From an uncultured bacterium (GTDB lineage: Bacteria; Cyanobacteriota; Vampirovibrionia; Gastranaerophilales; Gastranaerophilaceae): a DNA stretch of 44,936 nucleotides. This document shows positions 34,343 to 43,409 of the stretch, piece after piece. Every line of letters starts with the position of its first letter. Positions within the stretch are counted from its first letter, which is position 1. The stretch is taken from assembly GCA_902760645.1 (NCBI GenBank), contig CACWHC010000013.1, forward strand, positions 1 through 44,936, read 5' to 3'. Below the pieces are notes generated by a model. It had not been told where the DNA came from. It ran no database searches and saw only the letters and a program-made list of their open reading frames with translations. A program made the position numbers and the translations under genes.

Positions 34343-36760
34343 TTACTTAAATAACTGACAGATTTTAAAAGTACCCAATAATATTATAACATTTTTTAAA
34401 TCAGATTTAAATCCCCATGGTGATTTTATATTTCGTTCTTTTTCCCAGACAACAACTTCAAGTTTATTATGAGGCTTCAAAAATTCGGATACCAAATAAA
34501 ACTTATCCTGAACATTTCTGCGTTTTATATATCTTCCTATTTTTACACCGTTCAGGAAAATTGTTGCCCTGCGGCATCGAAAATCTTCAAATGAAATGTA
34601 TTTAGCCAAAAATACGTCATCATTAAAATCAATGTCAAATTCTGCAGTTATTTTTGCAAGATACGGATTTTCACTTTCATATTTATCTGTTCTTTCCAAT
34701 GCCAGCTTTTCACAAACAGAAAATTCCAAAGGTATCTCAGGGTTGGTCTTTATCAAAACTAATCCTCTCGGGTTATTTGTATCACCTGAAAATCCCTTAT
34801 CAAATCCCAGATTTTGCACTAAAATTGTAAGTTCATTTACTTTGGCACTTAAAATACTATTATTTAAAGGTATTGATATAGTTTCAGGAACCTCCTGCAA
34901 TTTTTCCAATTTATAACTATTCCTGTTAAGCACCTCTTTGCCGTTTATATAAACTGCAAAAAGGTGTCTTGCACTCAAAGTTATTTCCGATAAATTATCC
35001 GGTATTTTGGTTTTATACCAAACAAACTCGTCATACATATCACAAGAAAAAGCATCCGTATCCGAACTAACTTTTTTCCAATCAGAATAATCATAATCGA
35101 CATCAATTTCGGGAGAACAAAATTCAACCTTCTTAATTTCAAGTTTTTGAATTTTTTGTTCACCATTAAATTTATCAACAATACAATTTTTCTTATTAAA
35201 TTTATACGTCAAATCAAAATATGCAATTTCAGAACTTTTGTCTACCGCAACGGCACCGTTTGGCAGTACATAATCAGCATTAAAAATCATTTTGTCGCCC
35301 AAGCACCAGCTTTTATTTGCCAACTCTCTTGTCAAAAATATAAATTGTGTTTTTTTATCGTCAGCCCCAAACGTAAATTTGACATAATCCTTTTGATTTC
35401 CGCTAATTATTTTCCCGTCAGAAAGATATATATTAGCATTTTCATCCGCAATAAAAAATATGGCTTCCTCTTTTTCATTATTAAGCCGTGCAAATATTTC
35501 CACATCCGAAAAGTCAATTTTACAACCTTTTAACTGCAGGTTCAGCGGACAAATTTTCATATCATAAGATTTTAATTTAACATCTTTCCCGGACGGCAAT
35601 TTAATTTCGGCAGTATCAGGGTTTAAATTACGCAGGAACAGCCAGTCGCAATCGTTTACCAAGTCGTGTCTTAGCTTTGCATAAATATTTTCCTGATAAA
35701 AATCAAAATCTTTTGGCTCTGTACAGGTAAACCCAAAGGAATCTATTAAATAATTAATTTCTTTTGCCTTATAAAAATTACTTTGCAATGCACCAAATTC
35801 GTCTATTGGAGCTGCAAATTCATAGCTTGTATAAACTTCATCACAAGCCAAATCATCCCAATTTGTTCCGCCAACGGTCATATAATGGTTAAATAATGTA
35901 ACCCCCTGAGATAATGCCGTTTTTGTCATTATATTGATATGCTCATCCCCAAGAGCCTCTCTTATATGTTCATACCCTGAACCGTCCCATTTATCAAACC
36001 AGCCTGCCTGCATCTCAGCAATAAACGGTGGTGAATCTTCTTTTGCAGAACGAAAAATATCTTCAACATTATCCAACGTATCAAAACAGAAATTATCCTG
36101 TTTCCAATTTTGATTTGGATTAATGTAAGGGTACAAATCAAGTGCATATATATCAACACAATCCGCCCACAATCCTGCAAAATACGCATCATTATGGAAT
36201 ATCGGGCACTTTATTCCTCTTTCCCGTGCCATTTTATACAATTCTCGCATGTAATCTTCTTCCATTGTATCGGTTGCATATTCGTTCTCTATCTGAAAAA
36301 GGATTACATTATCAAATTCGTTAATCACAGGTATAATTTGGTCATACCACTCAGCTACATACTCCATATATTTTTTAGAATACTGATAAGCCGTACCGAC
36401 ACGATTTCGCGGAATTACGTCCTCTGCCTTTAAAAGCCAAAACGGCAAACCCCCTGCATTTACCTCCGCATTAATAAACGGACCCGGACGGGCTATTACA
36501 AAAAGTCCCGTATCTTTAGCCGCCTGCAAAACTTTACGGACATCTTTTATCCCTGAAAAATCGTAAACACCCGGAGCTTTAGAGTGATAATTCCAGTTAA
36601 AATATATATCTACAGTATTATATCCGCCGGATTTCATTTTTGAGAATCGATCCCGTGCCATTTTCTCACCGGGGGTACGGAAATAGTGGAATGCACCGCT
36701 CTTTATAAATAAGCGTTTACCATCAACCATTAGCGAATATTTATCATACGTTATATCCAT
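34343..36760 (-). CDS. GH35 beta-galactosidase, intracellular
   Basis: 805 residues, no signal peptide. The N-terminal TIM barrel (~1-330) opens with G-K-R-L-F-I-K-S-G-A-F-H-Y-F-R. It carries R-P-G-P-F-I-N-A-E (91-99) and G-G-L-P-F-W-L (103-109), both GH35 signatures. The acid/base is E160 in Q-I-E-N-E-Y, and the nucleophile is E249 in F-I-A-E-M-Q-A-G-W. The remaining ~450 residues are beta-sandwich domains including jelly-roll sugar-binding folds. It would hydrolyse terminal beta-galactosides in the cytoplasm, so short galactosides must be imported. The start codon is 7 nt after a -10 and lacks a ribosome site. Confidence 0.88.
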   Translation of the reverse strand: MDITYDKYSLMVDGKRLFIKSGAFHYFRTPGEKMARDRFSKMKSGGYNTVDIYFNWNYHSKAPGVYDFSGIKDVRKVLQAAKDTGLFVIARPGPFINAEVNAGGLPFWLLKAEDVIPRNRVGTAYQYSKKYMEYVAEWYDQIIPVINEFDNVILFQIENEYATDTMEEDYMRELYKMARERGIKCPIFHNDAYFAGLWADCVDIYALDLYPYINPNQNWKQDNFCFDTLDNVEDIFRSAKEDSPPFIAEMQAGWFDKWDGSGYEHIREALGDEHINIMTKTALSQGVTLFNHYMTVGGTNWDDLACDEVYTSYEFAAPIDEFGALQSNFYKAKEINYLIDSFGFTCTEPKDFDFYQENIYAKLRHDLVNDCDWLFLRNLNPDTAEIKLPSGKDVKLKSYDMKICPLNLQLKGCKIDFSDVEIFARLNNEKEEAIFFIADENANIYLSDGKIISGNQKDYVKFTFGADDKKTQFIFLTRELANKSWCLGDKMIFNADYVLPNGAVAVDKSSEIAYFDLTYKFNKKNCIVDKFNGEQKIQKLEIKKVEFCSPEIDVDYDYSDWKKVSSDTDAFSCDMYDEFVWYKTKIPDNLSEITLSARHLFAVYINGKEVLNRNSYKLEKLQEVPETISIPLNNSILSAKVNELTILVQNLGFDKGFSGDTNNPRGLVLIKTNPEIPLEFSVCEKLALERTDKYESENPYLAKITAEFDIDFNDDVFLAKYISFEDFRCRRATIFLNGVKIGRYIKRRNVQDKFYLVSEFLKPHNKLEVVVWEKERNIKSPWGFKSDLKNVIILLGTFKICQLFK

Positions 36761-36767
36761 ATTTTTT

Positions 36768-36795
36768 ATTGTACGGATTTTTCACTTTTGGTCAA
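36768..36795 (-). promoter_or_regulatory. Promoter of the GH35 operon, predicted leaderless
   Basis: Minus strand TTGACC (36790-36795), 16-nt spacer, TACAAT (36768-36773), then exactly 7 nt to the ATG at 36760. This is the best -35/-10 pair among the leaderless candidates, and no Shine-Dalgarno precedes the ATG. Confidence 0.6.
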
Positions 36796-36892
36796 ATGAT
36801 TAAGTCATTATTAAATATTTACAAATCAATTAGCAAAAAATTTATATCACGAACTTAAGATAATTATAGTATTATAAAATAAAGTAACTAAC

Positions 36893-36902
36893 CGGAATTC
36901 CG
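36893..36902. repeat. 10-bp palindrome just before the helical membrane protein gene
   Basis: CGGAATTCCG is a perfect palindrome 4 nt before the ATG at 36907. It is GC-rich for this region and contains the only purine run (GGAA) that might serve as a ribosome site, so it could mask translation as a hairpin or bind a protein. Confidence 0.35.
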
Positions 36903-36906
36903 CTGG

Positions 36907-38541
36907 ATGGATAACAATATTCAAACATATATACATCCCCATAAAGCCGCAATATTCAACAGATTTAAACTGGGAGAAAAATCTGCTGAACATACCTGCA
37001 CGCAAAGCAAAGAAAATTCTGCTGTCGCCTGCACCAAAAATTCCAATAAAAATTTTAATGTCACAGCAGGTAATATTGCTATTATTTCAGGTATAGGCTT
37101 ATTATTTCTCTCTAAAGGGATACAAAAAAATACCGGGAAATACTTAAACAAATTTAAAGAATATCTTGAAACAAAGTTAGAATATTCAGAATTAAACAAT
37201 AACAAGAAAAAAGTTTCATTTTACGATTATTCAATTCGCAAGCTGAGTGCTTTTATCAGCAAAACAGAAAGCATAAATAATATTACTTCATTAAAAGACA
37301 TCCTGTTCATGAAATTAATGTTTAATACAGCTCCTACCCAAAGAATCCATACCTGGATAACTAAAATGTTTGAACAGGCATCAAGAAAAACCGTAATAAA
37401 GTCCTACAAAGAAACCCAACAGGCATTTGACAAAATGTACAAAGCATTTGATAAATTAGACAATTATATTTTAAGCAATTCTGTCAATGAAAATATTATA
37501 TATAATGAAAAAACATACACCAAAGCAGAACTTGTAAAATTGGCTAAAGGTTATCGTGATACGGCAAAGCTTGTAATGGATAATTTTATGTCAGAAGAAG
37601 CTCAAAATACGCGATATAAATACATAAAAAGTAAAACCTCAAAATTATATTCCGAATTTTGGGATGCTTCATTTAAAGGTTTTTGGTCTAAAAACAATAA
37701 ATTTAAACGTAAAGAAATGTGGCAATCCTTTATTGCCGCAGAACAAGTTAAAGACGATAAAGCATTTTTTGAAGAAAATCTGGCAAATATCAGAAACGTC
37801 ATATCCTACAGCGCATCTGATAAAAATCTTCTTTTAAGAAATTACATAAAACGACTTAACGAAATTGTTTCGCCTACGGATAAAGAAAACATTGATATTA
37901 TTAACAGACTGGAATGGTTTGCGAAAAACCCCGAAATCTTAAATGAAACCAAAGAAATATTTTTAAACGAAGTCATAAAACTCGAAAAACTGGCAGATGC
38001 AACTATTATTACTGAAGATAATATCCTTAAAGAACAGGCAAACTCAATAAAATCCTATGCCAATTTGATATACCAGCTTATTAAATATAATGATACCGGC
38101 GAAATTCAGGACATGCTGTCAATATATTATAAAATTGCACCTTTTGAACTTTCAAAATCAGGAGCCGCATTAGCCGTTAAAAATGCTGTCAAATCATTTG
38201 ATAAATCCGTAGCACTTGAAGGCTCCGAATTTTTTGACAAACTGAGAGATTTGGTATTGGGTTCAGCACCTACAGACGTGCTTACCATAGTCAGTTCTAT
38301 CGGAATGATAGGTTATGGTTTGGGATTTGCTCATAATAAAGAGGAAAGGACGTCCATAATATTAACATCAGGCATCCCGATTATCGGTGCCATCGGAACA
38401 GCTTTATATACAACACTGAAACTTGTATCCGGAGGAAAATCGCTTGCTTTGGGTATAGTATCAGGACTTGTGCTGAACCAAATGGGAGTTTTTGCAGATA
38501 AAATACGACTGAAATATTTTAACAAAGACAAACAAGTTTAA
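36907..38541 (+). CDS. Helical membrane-anchored protein of unknown function
   Basis: 544 residues. A ~50-residue polar N-terminus precedes one hydrophobic segment (~52-70, I-A-I-I-S-G-I-G-L-L-F-L). A long charged helical region follows (~75-455) with coiled-coil-like heptads but no catalytic motif I recognise, then two more hydrophobic, Gly-rich segments (~462-478 and ~490-530). The C-terminus is short and basic. It could be a lineage-specific scaffold. The Lys/Asn/Glu-rich composition resembles the giant protein elsewhere in the window, but I see no shared motif. Only a weak GGAA site lies before the ATG. The stop codon lies 2 nt from the stop of the convergent CDF gene. Confidence 0.6.
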   Translation: MDNNIQTYIHPHKAAIFNRFKLGEKSAEHTCTQSKENSAVACTKNSNKNFNVTAGNIAIISGIGLLFLSKGIQKNTGKYLNKFKEYLETKLEYSELNNNKKKVSFYDYSIRKLSAFISKTESINNITSLKDILFMKLMFNTAPTQRIHTWITKMFEQASRKTVIKSYKETQQAFDKMYKAFDKLDNYILSNSVNENIIYNEKTYTKAELVKLAKGYRDTAKLVMDNFMSEEAQNTRYKYIKSKTSKLYSEFWDASFKGFWSKNNKFKRKEMWQSFIAAEQVKDDKAFFEENLANIRNVISYSASDKNLLLRNYIKRLNEIVSPTDKENIDIINRLEWFAKNPEILNETKEIFLNEVIKLEKLADATIITEDNILKEQANSIKSYANLIYQLIKYNDTGEIQDMLSIYYKIAPFELSKSGAALAVKNAVKSFDKSVALEGSEFFDKLRDLVLGSAPTDVLTIVSSIGMIGYGLGFAHNKEERTSIILTSGIPIIGAIGTALYTTLKLVSGGKSLALGIVSGLVLNQMGVFADKIRLKYFNKDKQV

Positions 38542-38543
38542 GC

Positions 38544-39458
38544 TTACTGCTTATTATCAGAGCACATCTTTTTACATTTTTTCTTGTAACATATCGGTTC
38601 AGAATGGATTGAAATTGAACTGTTCGGATAAACTTTTAATAAACTCTGCTCAATTTCTTCACATATTTTATGACATTCACAAATTGAAGTATCATGAGGA
38701 AACTGCAAAACAAAATCAATATCAGTAGAAGGTCCGACTTGACGAGCTTTTACGGTATTCTTTTTCAATTTTGCGACATCTGAAAACTTTTGAATTATTT
38801 GTTTAATCTTTTTTATCTCATCATTTGGTAAAGTATAATCCAAAAGATTTCTCAACGTTCTTTTGACGATAGAACATCCGGCAAGATATATAAACACCGC
38901 AACCATAATAGCAATTATCGGGTCAAGAATCGTATGTCCTGTTACATGAATTAATAGCAAACCCAACATTACACCTAATGAAGAATAAATATCCGTTCTT
39001 AAATGTTCACCGTCAGCGTACAATGATACAGAATTAGATTCCTTTGCAACTTTGAACAACAGAAAACTGACAATAGCATTCATTATAACCGCAGCCAGCA
39101 TTACAATAATACCCATAAATGCTTCCGTATCACAATGTATCCCTAAAATAATTTTTTGAACGGATTTATATACTATGAAAAATGCGGCAAAAATAATTAA
39201 CAAACCTTCTATAAAGCCTGCCATATCCTCATATTTCCCATGACCATACGGGTGATCTTTATCCGCCGGTTTTGAGGACTTATTTACAGAAAAAAGGGTT
39301 AAGGCAGATGCCAATAAATCACTCATAGAATGAATTGCCTCAGACAAAATACTTATACTTCCTGATATTATCCCGACAACAATTTTTGAAACGGAAAGTA
39401 TCAGATTCGATATTACAGATAATGCTGCAACAGCTTTTTTCTTTTTGTTAATATCCAT
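38544..39458 (-). CDS. Cation diffusion facilitator (FieF/CzcD-type metal exporter)
   Basis: 304 residues, the full-length CDF form. Six membrane spans occupy ~12-205. The metal sites are S-E-A-I-H-S-M-S-D in TM2 and A-D-G-E-H-L-R-T-D in TM5. A C-terminal cytoplasmic ferredoxin-like domain (~210-290) contains the conserved D-I-D-F-V-L-Q-F and H-K-I-C-E-E-I-E segments that dimerise. The far C-terminus has three cysteines in C-Y-K-K-K-C-K-K-M-C, an unusual potential metal site. It exports Zn2+, Fe2+ or similar by proton exchange. The ATG has no ribosome site and lies 6 nt after TAAAAT, so the mRNA may be leaderless. Confidence 0.88.
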   Translation of the reverse strand: MDINKKKKAVAALSVISNLILSVSKIVVGIISGSISILSEAIHSMSDLLASALTLFSVNKSSKPADKDHPYGHGKYEDMAGFIEGLLIIFAAFFIVYKSVQKIILGIHCDTEAFMGIIVMLAAVIMNAIVSFLLFKVAKESNSVSLYADGEHLRTDIYSSLGVMLGLLLIHVTGHTILDPIIAIMVAVFIYLAGCSIVKRTLRNLLDYTLPNDEIKKIKQIIQKFSDVAKLKKNTVKARQVGPSTDIDFVLQFPHDTSICECHKICEEIEQSLLKVYPNSSISIHSEPICYKKKCKKMCSDNKQ

Positions 39459-39464
39459 AAAGTT

Positions 39465-39470
39465 ATTTTA
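39465..39470 (-). promoter_or_regulatory. -10 of the full-length CDF gene, predicted leaderless
   Basis: Minus strand TAAAAT with 6 nt to the ATG at 39458, preceded by TTG. No ribosome binding site and no strong -35. Confidence 0.4.
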
Positions 39471-39501
39471 CAACATTTTAGAATTATTTACCAGTATTAA
39501 T

Positions 39502-39530
39502 TTGACATCTGTAAGCGGTTATTATAAAAC
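39502..39530 (+). promoter_or_regulatory. Promoter of the GT9 gene
   Basis: Consensus -35 TTGACA (39502-39507) followed by the -10 region TATAAAAC (39523-39530; 15- to 17-nt spacer depending on register). The leader would be ~20 nt and has no Shine-Dalgarno. Confidence 0.5.
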
Positions 39531-39544
39531 TATAGAGAATACAC

Positions 39545-39556
39545 AGATTTAAATCT
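39545..39556. repeat. 12-bp palindrome abutting the GT9 start codon
   Basis: AGATTTAAATCT is a perfect palindrome whose last base is next to the ATG at 39557. It lies in the predicted short leader, so it may be an operator or an RNA hairpin at the start site. Confidence 0.4.
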
Positions 39557-40750
39557 ATGATAATATTAGAGCTGATTTATAAAATTTATATCAAAATAAG
39601 AAAGTCCCTTCAGATTCCTGTCAGGTATTTTGTAAAAATGGTTGTTGCAATTTCATTTTATACAGCACCTAAAAAGGGTTCAAAACCTACATTGCTGATA
39701 ATAAGTGACAACGGATTAGGGGATTATTTTTTAGTTCAAAATTATTTCAAATACTTAAGAACAAGTACCAGATATAAAAATCACAAAATTATAGTACTGT
39801 CAAAGACCGACCGCATTGATTGTTACAAGAAATTTAATAAAGATATATTTGATGAAATTATACCGTTTTATCCTGCAAAATACACTAGCAATTTTATATA
39901 CAGAATTTACATTTTGAATAAACTGATATACAAAAATATAACAGAGGTACTGAACATTTTAGTGTCTTATACTGACATAGACTATGACAGTCTTTCTACA
40001 ACAAGCATTCTTCAGTATCTGAAGCCTGAACATGCTGTAGCTCATATTATTAAACCGAATGATAATAAACTGCTTGAAAAATTTAATCTGTATGATGAGC
40101 TGATTACTACTGACAGAACAGATATGTATGAATTTGACAGAAACAGGCAGTTTTTTGAAAATTTATTGGGATTAAAAATTTATGAAGGGAATTTACCACG
40201 AATAAAAACCGATAGTAATGTCGTCACAAACAGGATAGGTATATGCCCTTTTAAGAGAAATACAACTCAGGTTTTAACAAAAGAATTTTGGATTGAACTT
40301 ATAAATTTAATAACTGAAAATAATCCGAATTTTGCAGTATCGATAATTGGTGCTCCGCAAGATTTTTCTGATGTTAATGAAATAATCCGGTCAATAAAAA
40401 ACAATAATAACGTATTAAATTTAGCCGGGAAAATAAAAAGTTCAGATTTACCGGAATATATACATTCATGCGAAGCACTTATATCTGTAGAAACGGGTAC
40501 TGTGCACATTGCATCAGCCGTTGATACAAATACACTATGCATTTCAAACGGTTCATTTTACAAAAGGTTTCAGCCAATTCCATCAGATTACATAAATTAT
40601 ATCTATCCTCCCGAATATTATAACACTCCGAAACCGGCAAAAGACGGATTAAATATTTATGCTAATAAAACTGAGGACTTTGATATTAATACCATTACTG
40701 CAGAAACTATTTTTAACAAATTCAATGAAATATTAAATAATACGAATTGA
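39557..40750 (+). CDS. GT9-family (heptosyltransferase-like) glycosyltransferase
   Basis: 397 residues, GT-B fold. The N-terminal half has N-G-L-G-D-Y-F-L-V-Q (the GT9 'GD' loop after beta-1 is at about residue 53) and an I-I-V-L-S strand. The C-terminal half has I-G-I-C-P-F-K-R-N, where the family's nucleotide-sugar site starts, then L-A-G-K-I, E-A-L-I-S-V-E-T-G-T-V-H-I-A and the closing C-I-S-N-G. These match ADP-heptose:LPS heptosyltransferases, so it probably adds a sugar to an LPS-like core or another surface glycan on the inner membrane's cytoplasmic face. It overlaps the convergent phosphatase gene by 18 bases. No ribosome site is visible at the first ATG; M27 is an alternative. Confidence 0.8.
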   Translation: MIILELIYKIYIKIRKSLQIPVRYFVKMVVAISFYTAPKKGSKPTLLIISDNGLGDYFLVQNYFKYLRTSTRYKNHKIIVLSKTDRIDCYKKFNKDIFDEIIPFYPAKYTSNFIYRIYILNKLIYKNITEVLNILVSYTDIDYDSLSTTSILQYLKPEHAVAHIIKPNDNKLLEKFNLYDELITTDRTDMYEFDRNRQFFENLLGLKIYEGNLPRIKTDSNVVTNRIGICPFKRNTTQVLTKEFWIELINLITENNPNFAVSIIGAPQDFSDVNEIIRSIKNNNNVLNLAGKIKSSDLPEYIHSCEALISVETGTVHIASAVDTNTLCISNGSFYKRFQPIPSDYINYIYPPEYYNTPKPAKDGLNIYANKTEDFDINTITAETIFNKFNEILNNTN

Positions 40751-43057
40751 GAAAGTCAGAATATTCTGTCCGTTAGCTCTTTCATAAGAAATACTTTCAC
40801 TCATTTGTTTTACCATAAATATACCCAGTCCGCCCAACTGTCTGTCCTCAGGTGAAAGAGTAATATCAGGGTCTGCTTTTTCTAACGGATTATACTCAAA
40901 ACCTGTATCCTTAAATTTCAGCTCTACCACTTCATCCGATATTTTGGATAAAGTAACTTCAATATCCCCTGTTTCGTCACCATATGCATAAAACTCAACA
41001 TTAGCATATATTTCTTCGGCACACATATCTATTTTATTAACAGCTTCTTCATTCAATTTCCAGTCTGCGCAAACCCCGTGCAGCCATGTATAAAATACCT
41101 TATAATTTTCTTTTACGGCTTTTGCCTTAAATGTTTTTTCATTTGATGTATCAGAACCGCTTATGCCGTCAACACCGTTATATTTAAAGGCAAGCATAGT
41201 CACATCATCACTTTGAGGAATATCCCCCGAATACCGGCTGATACTACTTTTTATGCTGTTAATAATATTCACTATATCGCTGTTACCACAGGCATTAATC
41301 GTATTTAGCAATCTTTCCTCGCCAAACATTTCTTCATCCGCATTTAATGCTTCCGTAACGCCGTCCGTGTATGTATAAATAACATCACCCGGTTCTAATT
41401 TTGTTTCATAAATACTAAATTTTGCATCTTCTATAACACCAAGTACATAATTTGAATCCATATTCAAATACTTAAATTCCCCGTTATTCTGCTTTATTAA
41501 CGGAGGATTATGACCGCAATTTATGCAATATAATTTTCCTGTTGAAACATCTACAATTCCTGTAAACATTGTAATAAATAAGTTATTCTTATTATTAGAA
41601 CAAATTTTCTTATTGATTTCTTCAATTAAATCTTTAGGTTCACGAACAATTTGAGATACATTGTTGATAATTGTTTTTGTTGTCATCATAAACAGAGCAG
41701 CAGGAATACCTTTACCTGAAACATCAGCAATTAAAAACATGAAATAATTATCATCAATAAAATAAAAATCGTAAAAATCGCCGCCGACTTCTTTTGCCGC
41801 AACCATTGATGCAAAAATATCAAATTCTTTTCTTGCAGGGAACGGCGGGAATATAGCAGGCAGAGATGAAGTCTGAATTGATTTTGCAATTGTAAGCTCA
41901 GAGCTTATTCTCTCACGTTCTTTGGTAATAGTCTTTATATCTTTTGTCATTTTATCAAATGTATCAGCCAGTCTTGCAAATTCTTCAGGACTTTGAACCT
42001 TAATATCTATATTGGTTTCACCTTTACCGATTTTATTAGCTATCGCAATAAGTGCCCCGATTGGCTTCAGTACATTTCTTCTTAAACCGGAATACAAAAA
42101 ATATGCCAGAGAAAAACTTATCAATACAATTAACAAAGAAAATATCATCAAACCTTTTAAAATTTTCGCAAACAATTCACTTTCCGGAATACATACAATA
42201 AATTTCATTCCGTTAATCAGCTCTTGTTCAAAAGGCAAATATTTTTTGTTATTGTATATCAAATATTCTGTACGTTTTAAGTCCCCATTGTACCACGGAA
42301 TATTTTTTAAGGACTTTCCAACTAATTCTGCATCATTTAAGTTCGGATCCGTTGTAACTATAATATAATCTTTTTTCGGATTTGCAAACAATGCGAAACT
42401 ATTTTTCGTAAGTTTGTTTTCCAGCTTTATAATTTTTGCACGAACATTGCTAATATCCCAGTCAACGGTAGAAAGCCCGACAATATTTCTGTCATCATCA
42501 TAAATAGCAGTTCCTGCAGTAATCATTAAAGAGTCACTGCCCTCTTTTTCATAATAAGGAAATGACCATTCTACGTTATCATCTCTGGTTAAATTAGGCA
42601 TTATCTCCTTATACCAATTTTGATTTAAGTAATTATATTCCTCTGATTCAAATGATTCGTCAAGGACAAGTTTTCCCTTATCATTACGATAAGCATATAT
42701 ACAAGACCTCATTTTATCAGGATTAACAATATACGGCTTAAACCAAATACCTCCACCGAGTGAAATCGGATAGTTTTCAAATACTTCTATTATGGTCTTT
42801 TCGGCGATTTTAGGATTTCTGTCGAATTTGTAATAGAGTTCACCCATCAAGGCTAAATCTCTTGCATTTTTTTCCGTACGCAATATATCCAGATTAAGCT
42901 CCTCTGCCTGAAGCTCCGTAAAAATAATGGTTCGGTCTATCAATATTTGCTTAATATCATGATAATAACACAACGCAATAGCCGCCAGTATAAAAAGAAG
43001 CACCAGCGACATTGACAGCGTAATTATTAATATCTTTGATTTAATTGTTTTAAACAT
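40733..43057 (-). CDS. Cache-HAMP-PP2C (SpoIIE/RsbU) phosphatase fused to an RsbW-like kinase domain
   Basis: 774 residues. TM1 at ~8-30, an extracytoplasmic dCache-like sensor at ~35-290, TM2 at ~293-318 and HAMP at ~320-372. Then comes a PP2C/SpoIIE domain at ~395-600 with V-G-G-D-F-Y-D and D-V-S-G-K-G-I-P-A metal-binding motifs. Last is a HATPase_c domain at ~640-774 with an N-box (C-A-E-E-I-Y-A-N), D-T-G-F and G-L-G-I-F-M-V-K. One protein thus holds both the phosphatase and the kinase of a partner-switching circuit, acting on the STAS protein encoded just upstream. A ligand outside the cell would tune the balance. Its ATG overlaps the STAS stop by one base. No sigma factor or other obvious output is adjacent. 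Confidence 0.86.
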   Translation of the reverse strand: MFKTIKSKILIITLSMSLVLLFILAAIALCYYHDIKQILIDRTIIFTELQAEELNLDILRTEKNARDLALMGELYYKFDRNPKIAEKTIIEVFENYPISLGGGIWFKPYIVNPDKMRSCIYAYRNDKGKLVLDESFESEEYNYLNQNWYKEIMPNLTRDDNVEWSFPYYEKEGSDSLMITAGTAIYDDDRNIVGLSTVDWDISNVRAKIIKLENKLTKNSFALFANPKKDYIIVTTDPNLNDAELVGKSLKNIPWYNGDLKRTEYLIYNNKKYLPFEQELINGMKFIVCIPESELFAKILKGLMIFSLLIVLISFSLAYFLYSGLRRNVLKPIGALIAIANKIGKGETNIDIKVQSPEEFARLADTFDKMTKDIKTITKERERISSELTIAKSIQTSSLPAIFPPFPARKEFDIFASMVAAKEVGGDFYDFYFIDDNYFMFLIADVSGKGIPAALFMMTTKTIINNVSQIVREPKDLIEEINKKICSNNKNNLFITMFTGIVDVSTGKLYCINCGHNPPLIKQNNGEFKYLNMDSNYVLGVIEDAKFSIYETKLEPGDVIYTYTDGVTEALNADEEMFGEERLLNTINACGNSDIVNIINSIKSSISRYSGDIPQSDDVTMLAFKYNGVDGISGSDTSNEKTFKAKAVKENYKVFYTWLHGVCADWKLNEEAVNKIDMCAEEIYANVEFYAYGDETGDIEVTLSKISDEVVELKFKDTGFEYNPLEKADPDITLSPEDRQLGGLGIFMVKQMSESISYERANGQNILTFSIRII

Positions 43058-43365
43058 TACTCAATAACTAAAAATTTATCAAACCCTACCATTTGGAATG
43101 ATTTAAGTATTGTTTCAGATACGTTTCTGAGTTTCATTGAACCATGAGATGCCATTTCTTTATGCAATTCCAATACCACTTTTAACCCAAAACTGGAAAT
43201 AAAAGTTATGTTAGCAAAATCTAAAATTAACTCATCAACACCTTCAGAATCTTCTATAGTTTCTTTAACCTTTGTACCAAATTCTACTGCATTGTCTAAG
43301 TCCATTCTGCCCGTAGCCTTTACATATAATCCGGATACTCCGAAAGGTTTCAATTCTATTTCCAT
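43057..43365 (-). CDS. STAS anti-sigma-factor antagonist
   Basis: 102 residues, a single STAS domain of SpoIIAA/RsbV size. The phosphorylation-site region reads N-I-T-F-I-S57-S58-F-G-L: the Ser pair in the right place before the conserved Gly-Leu helix, with Phe where small residues are common. Ser58 (or 57) should be phosphorylated by an RsbW-like kinase and dephosphorylated by the PP2C domain, both present in the neighbouring fusion. It is first in the two-gene operon; GAGGGT precedes the ATG and its stop overlaps the next start (TAATG). What it releases when unphosphorylated is unknown. Confidence 0.88.
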   Translation of the reverse strand: MEIELKPFGVSGLYVKATGRMDLDNAVEFGTKVKETIEDSEGVDELILDFANITFISSFGLKVVLELHKEMASHGSMKLRNVSETILKSFQMVGFDKFLVIE

Positions 43366-43409
43366 TTATCTACCCTCTCATTTCATAAAATAATATAGCT
43401 ATTGCTCAG

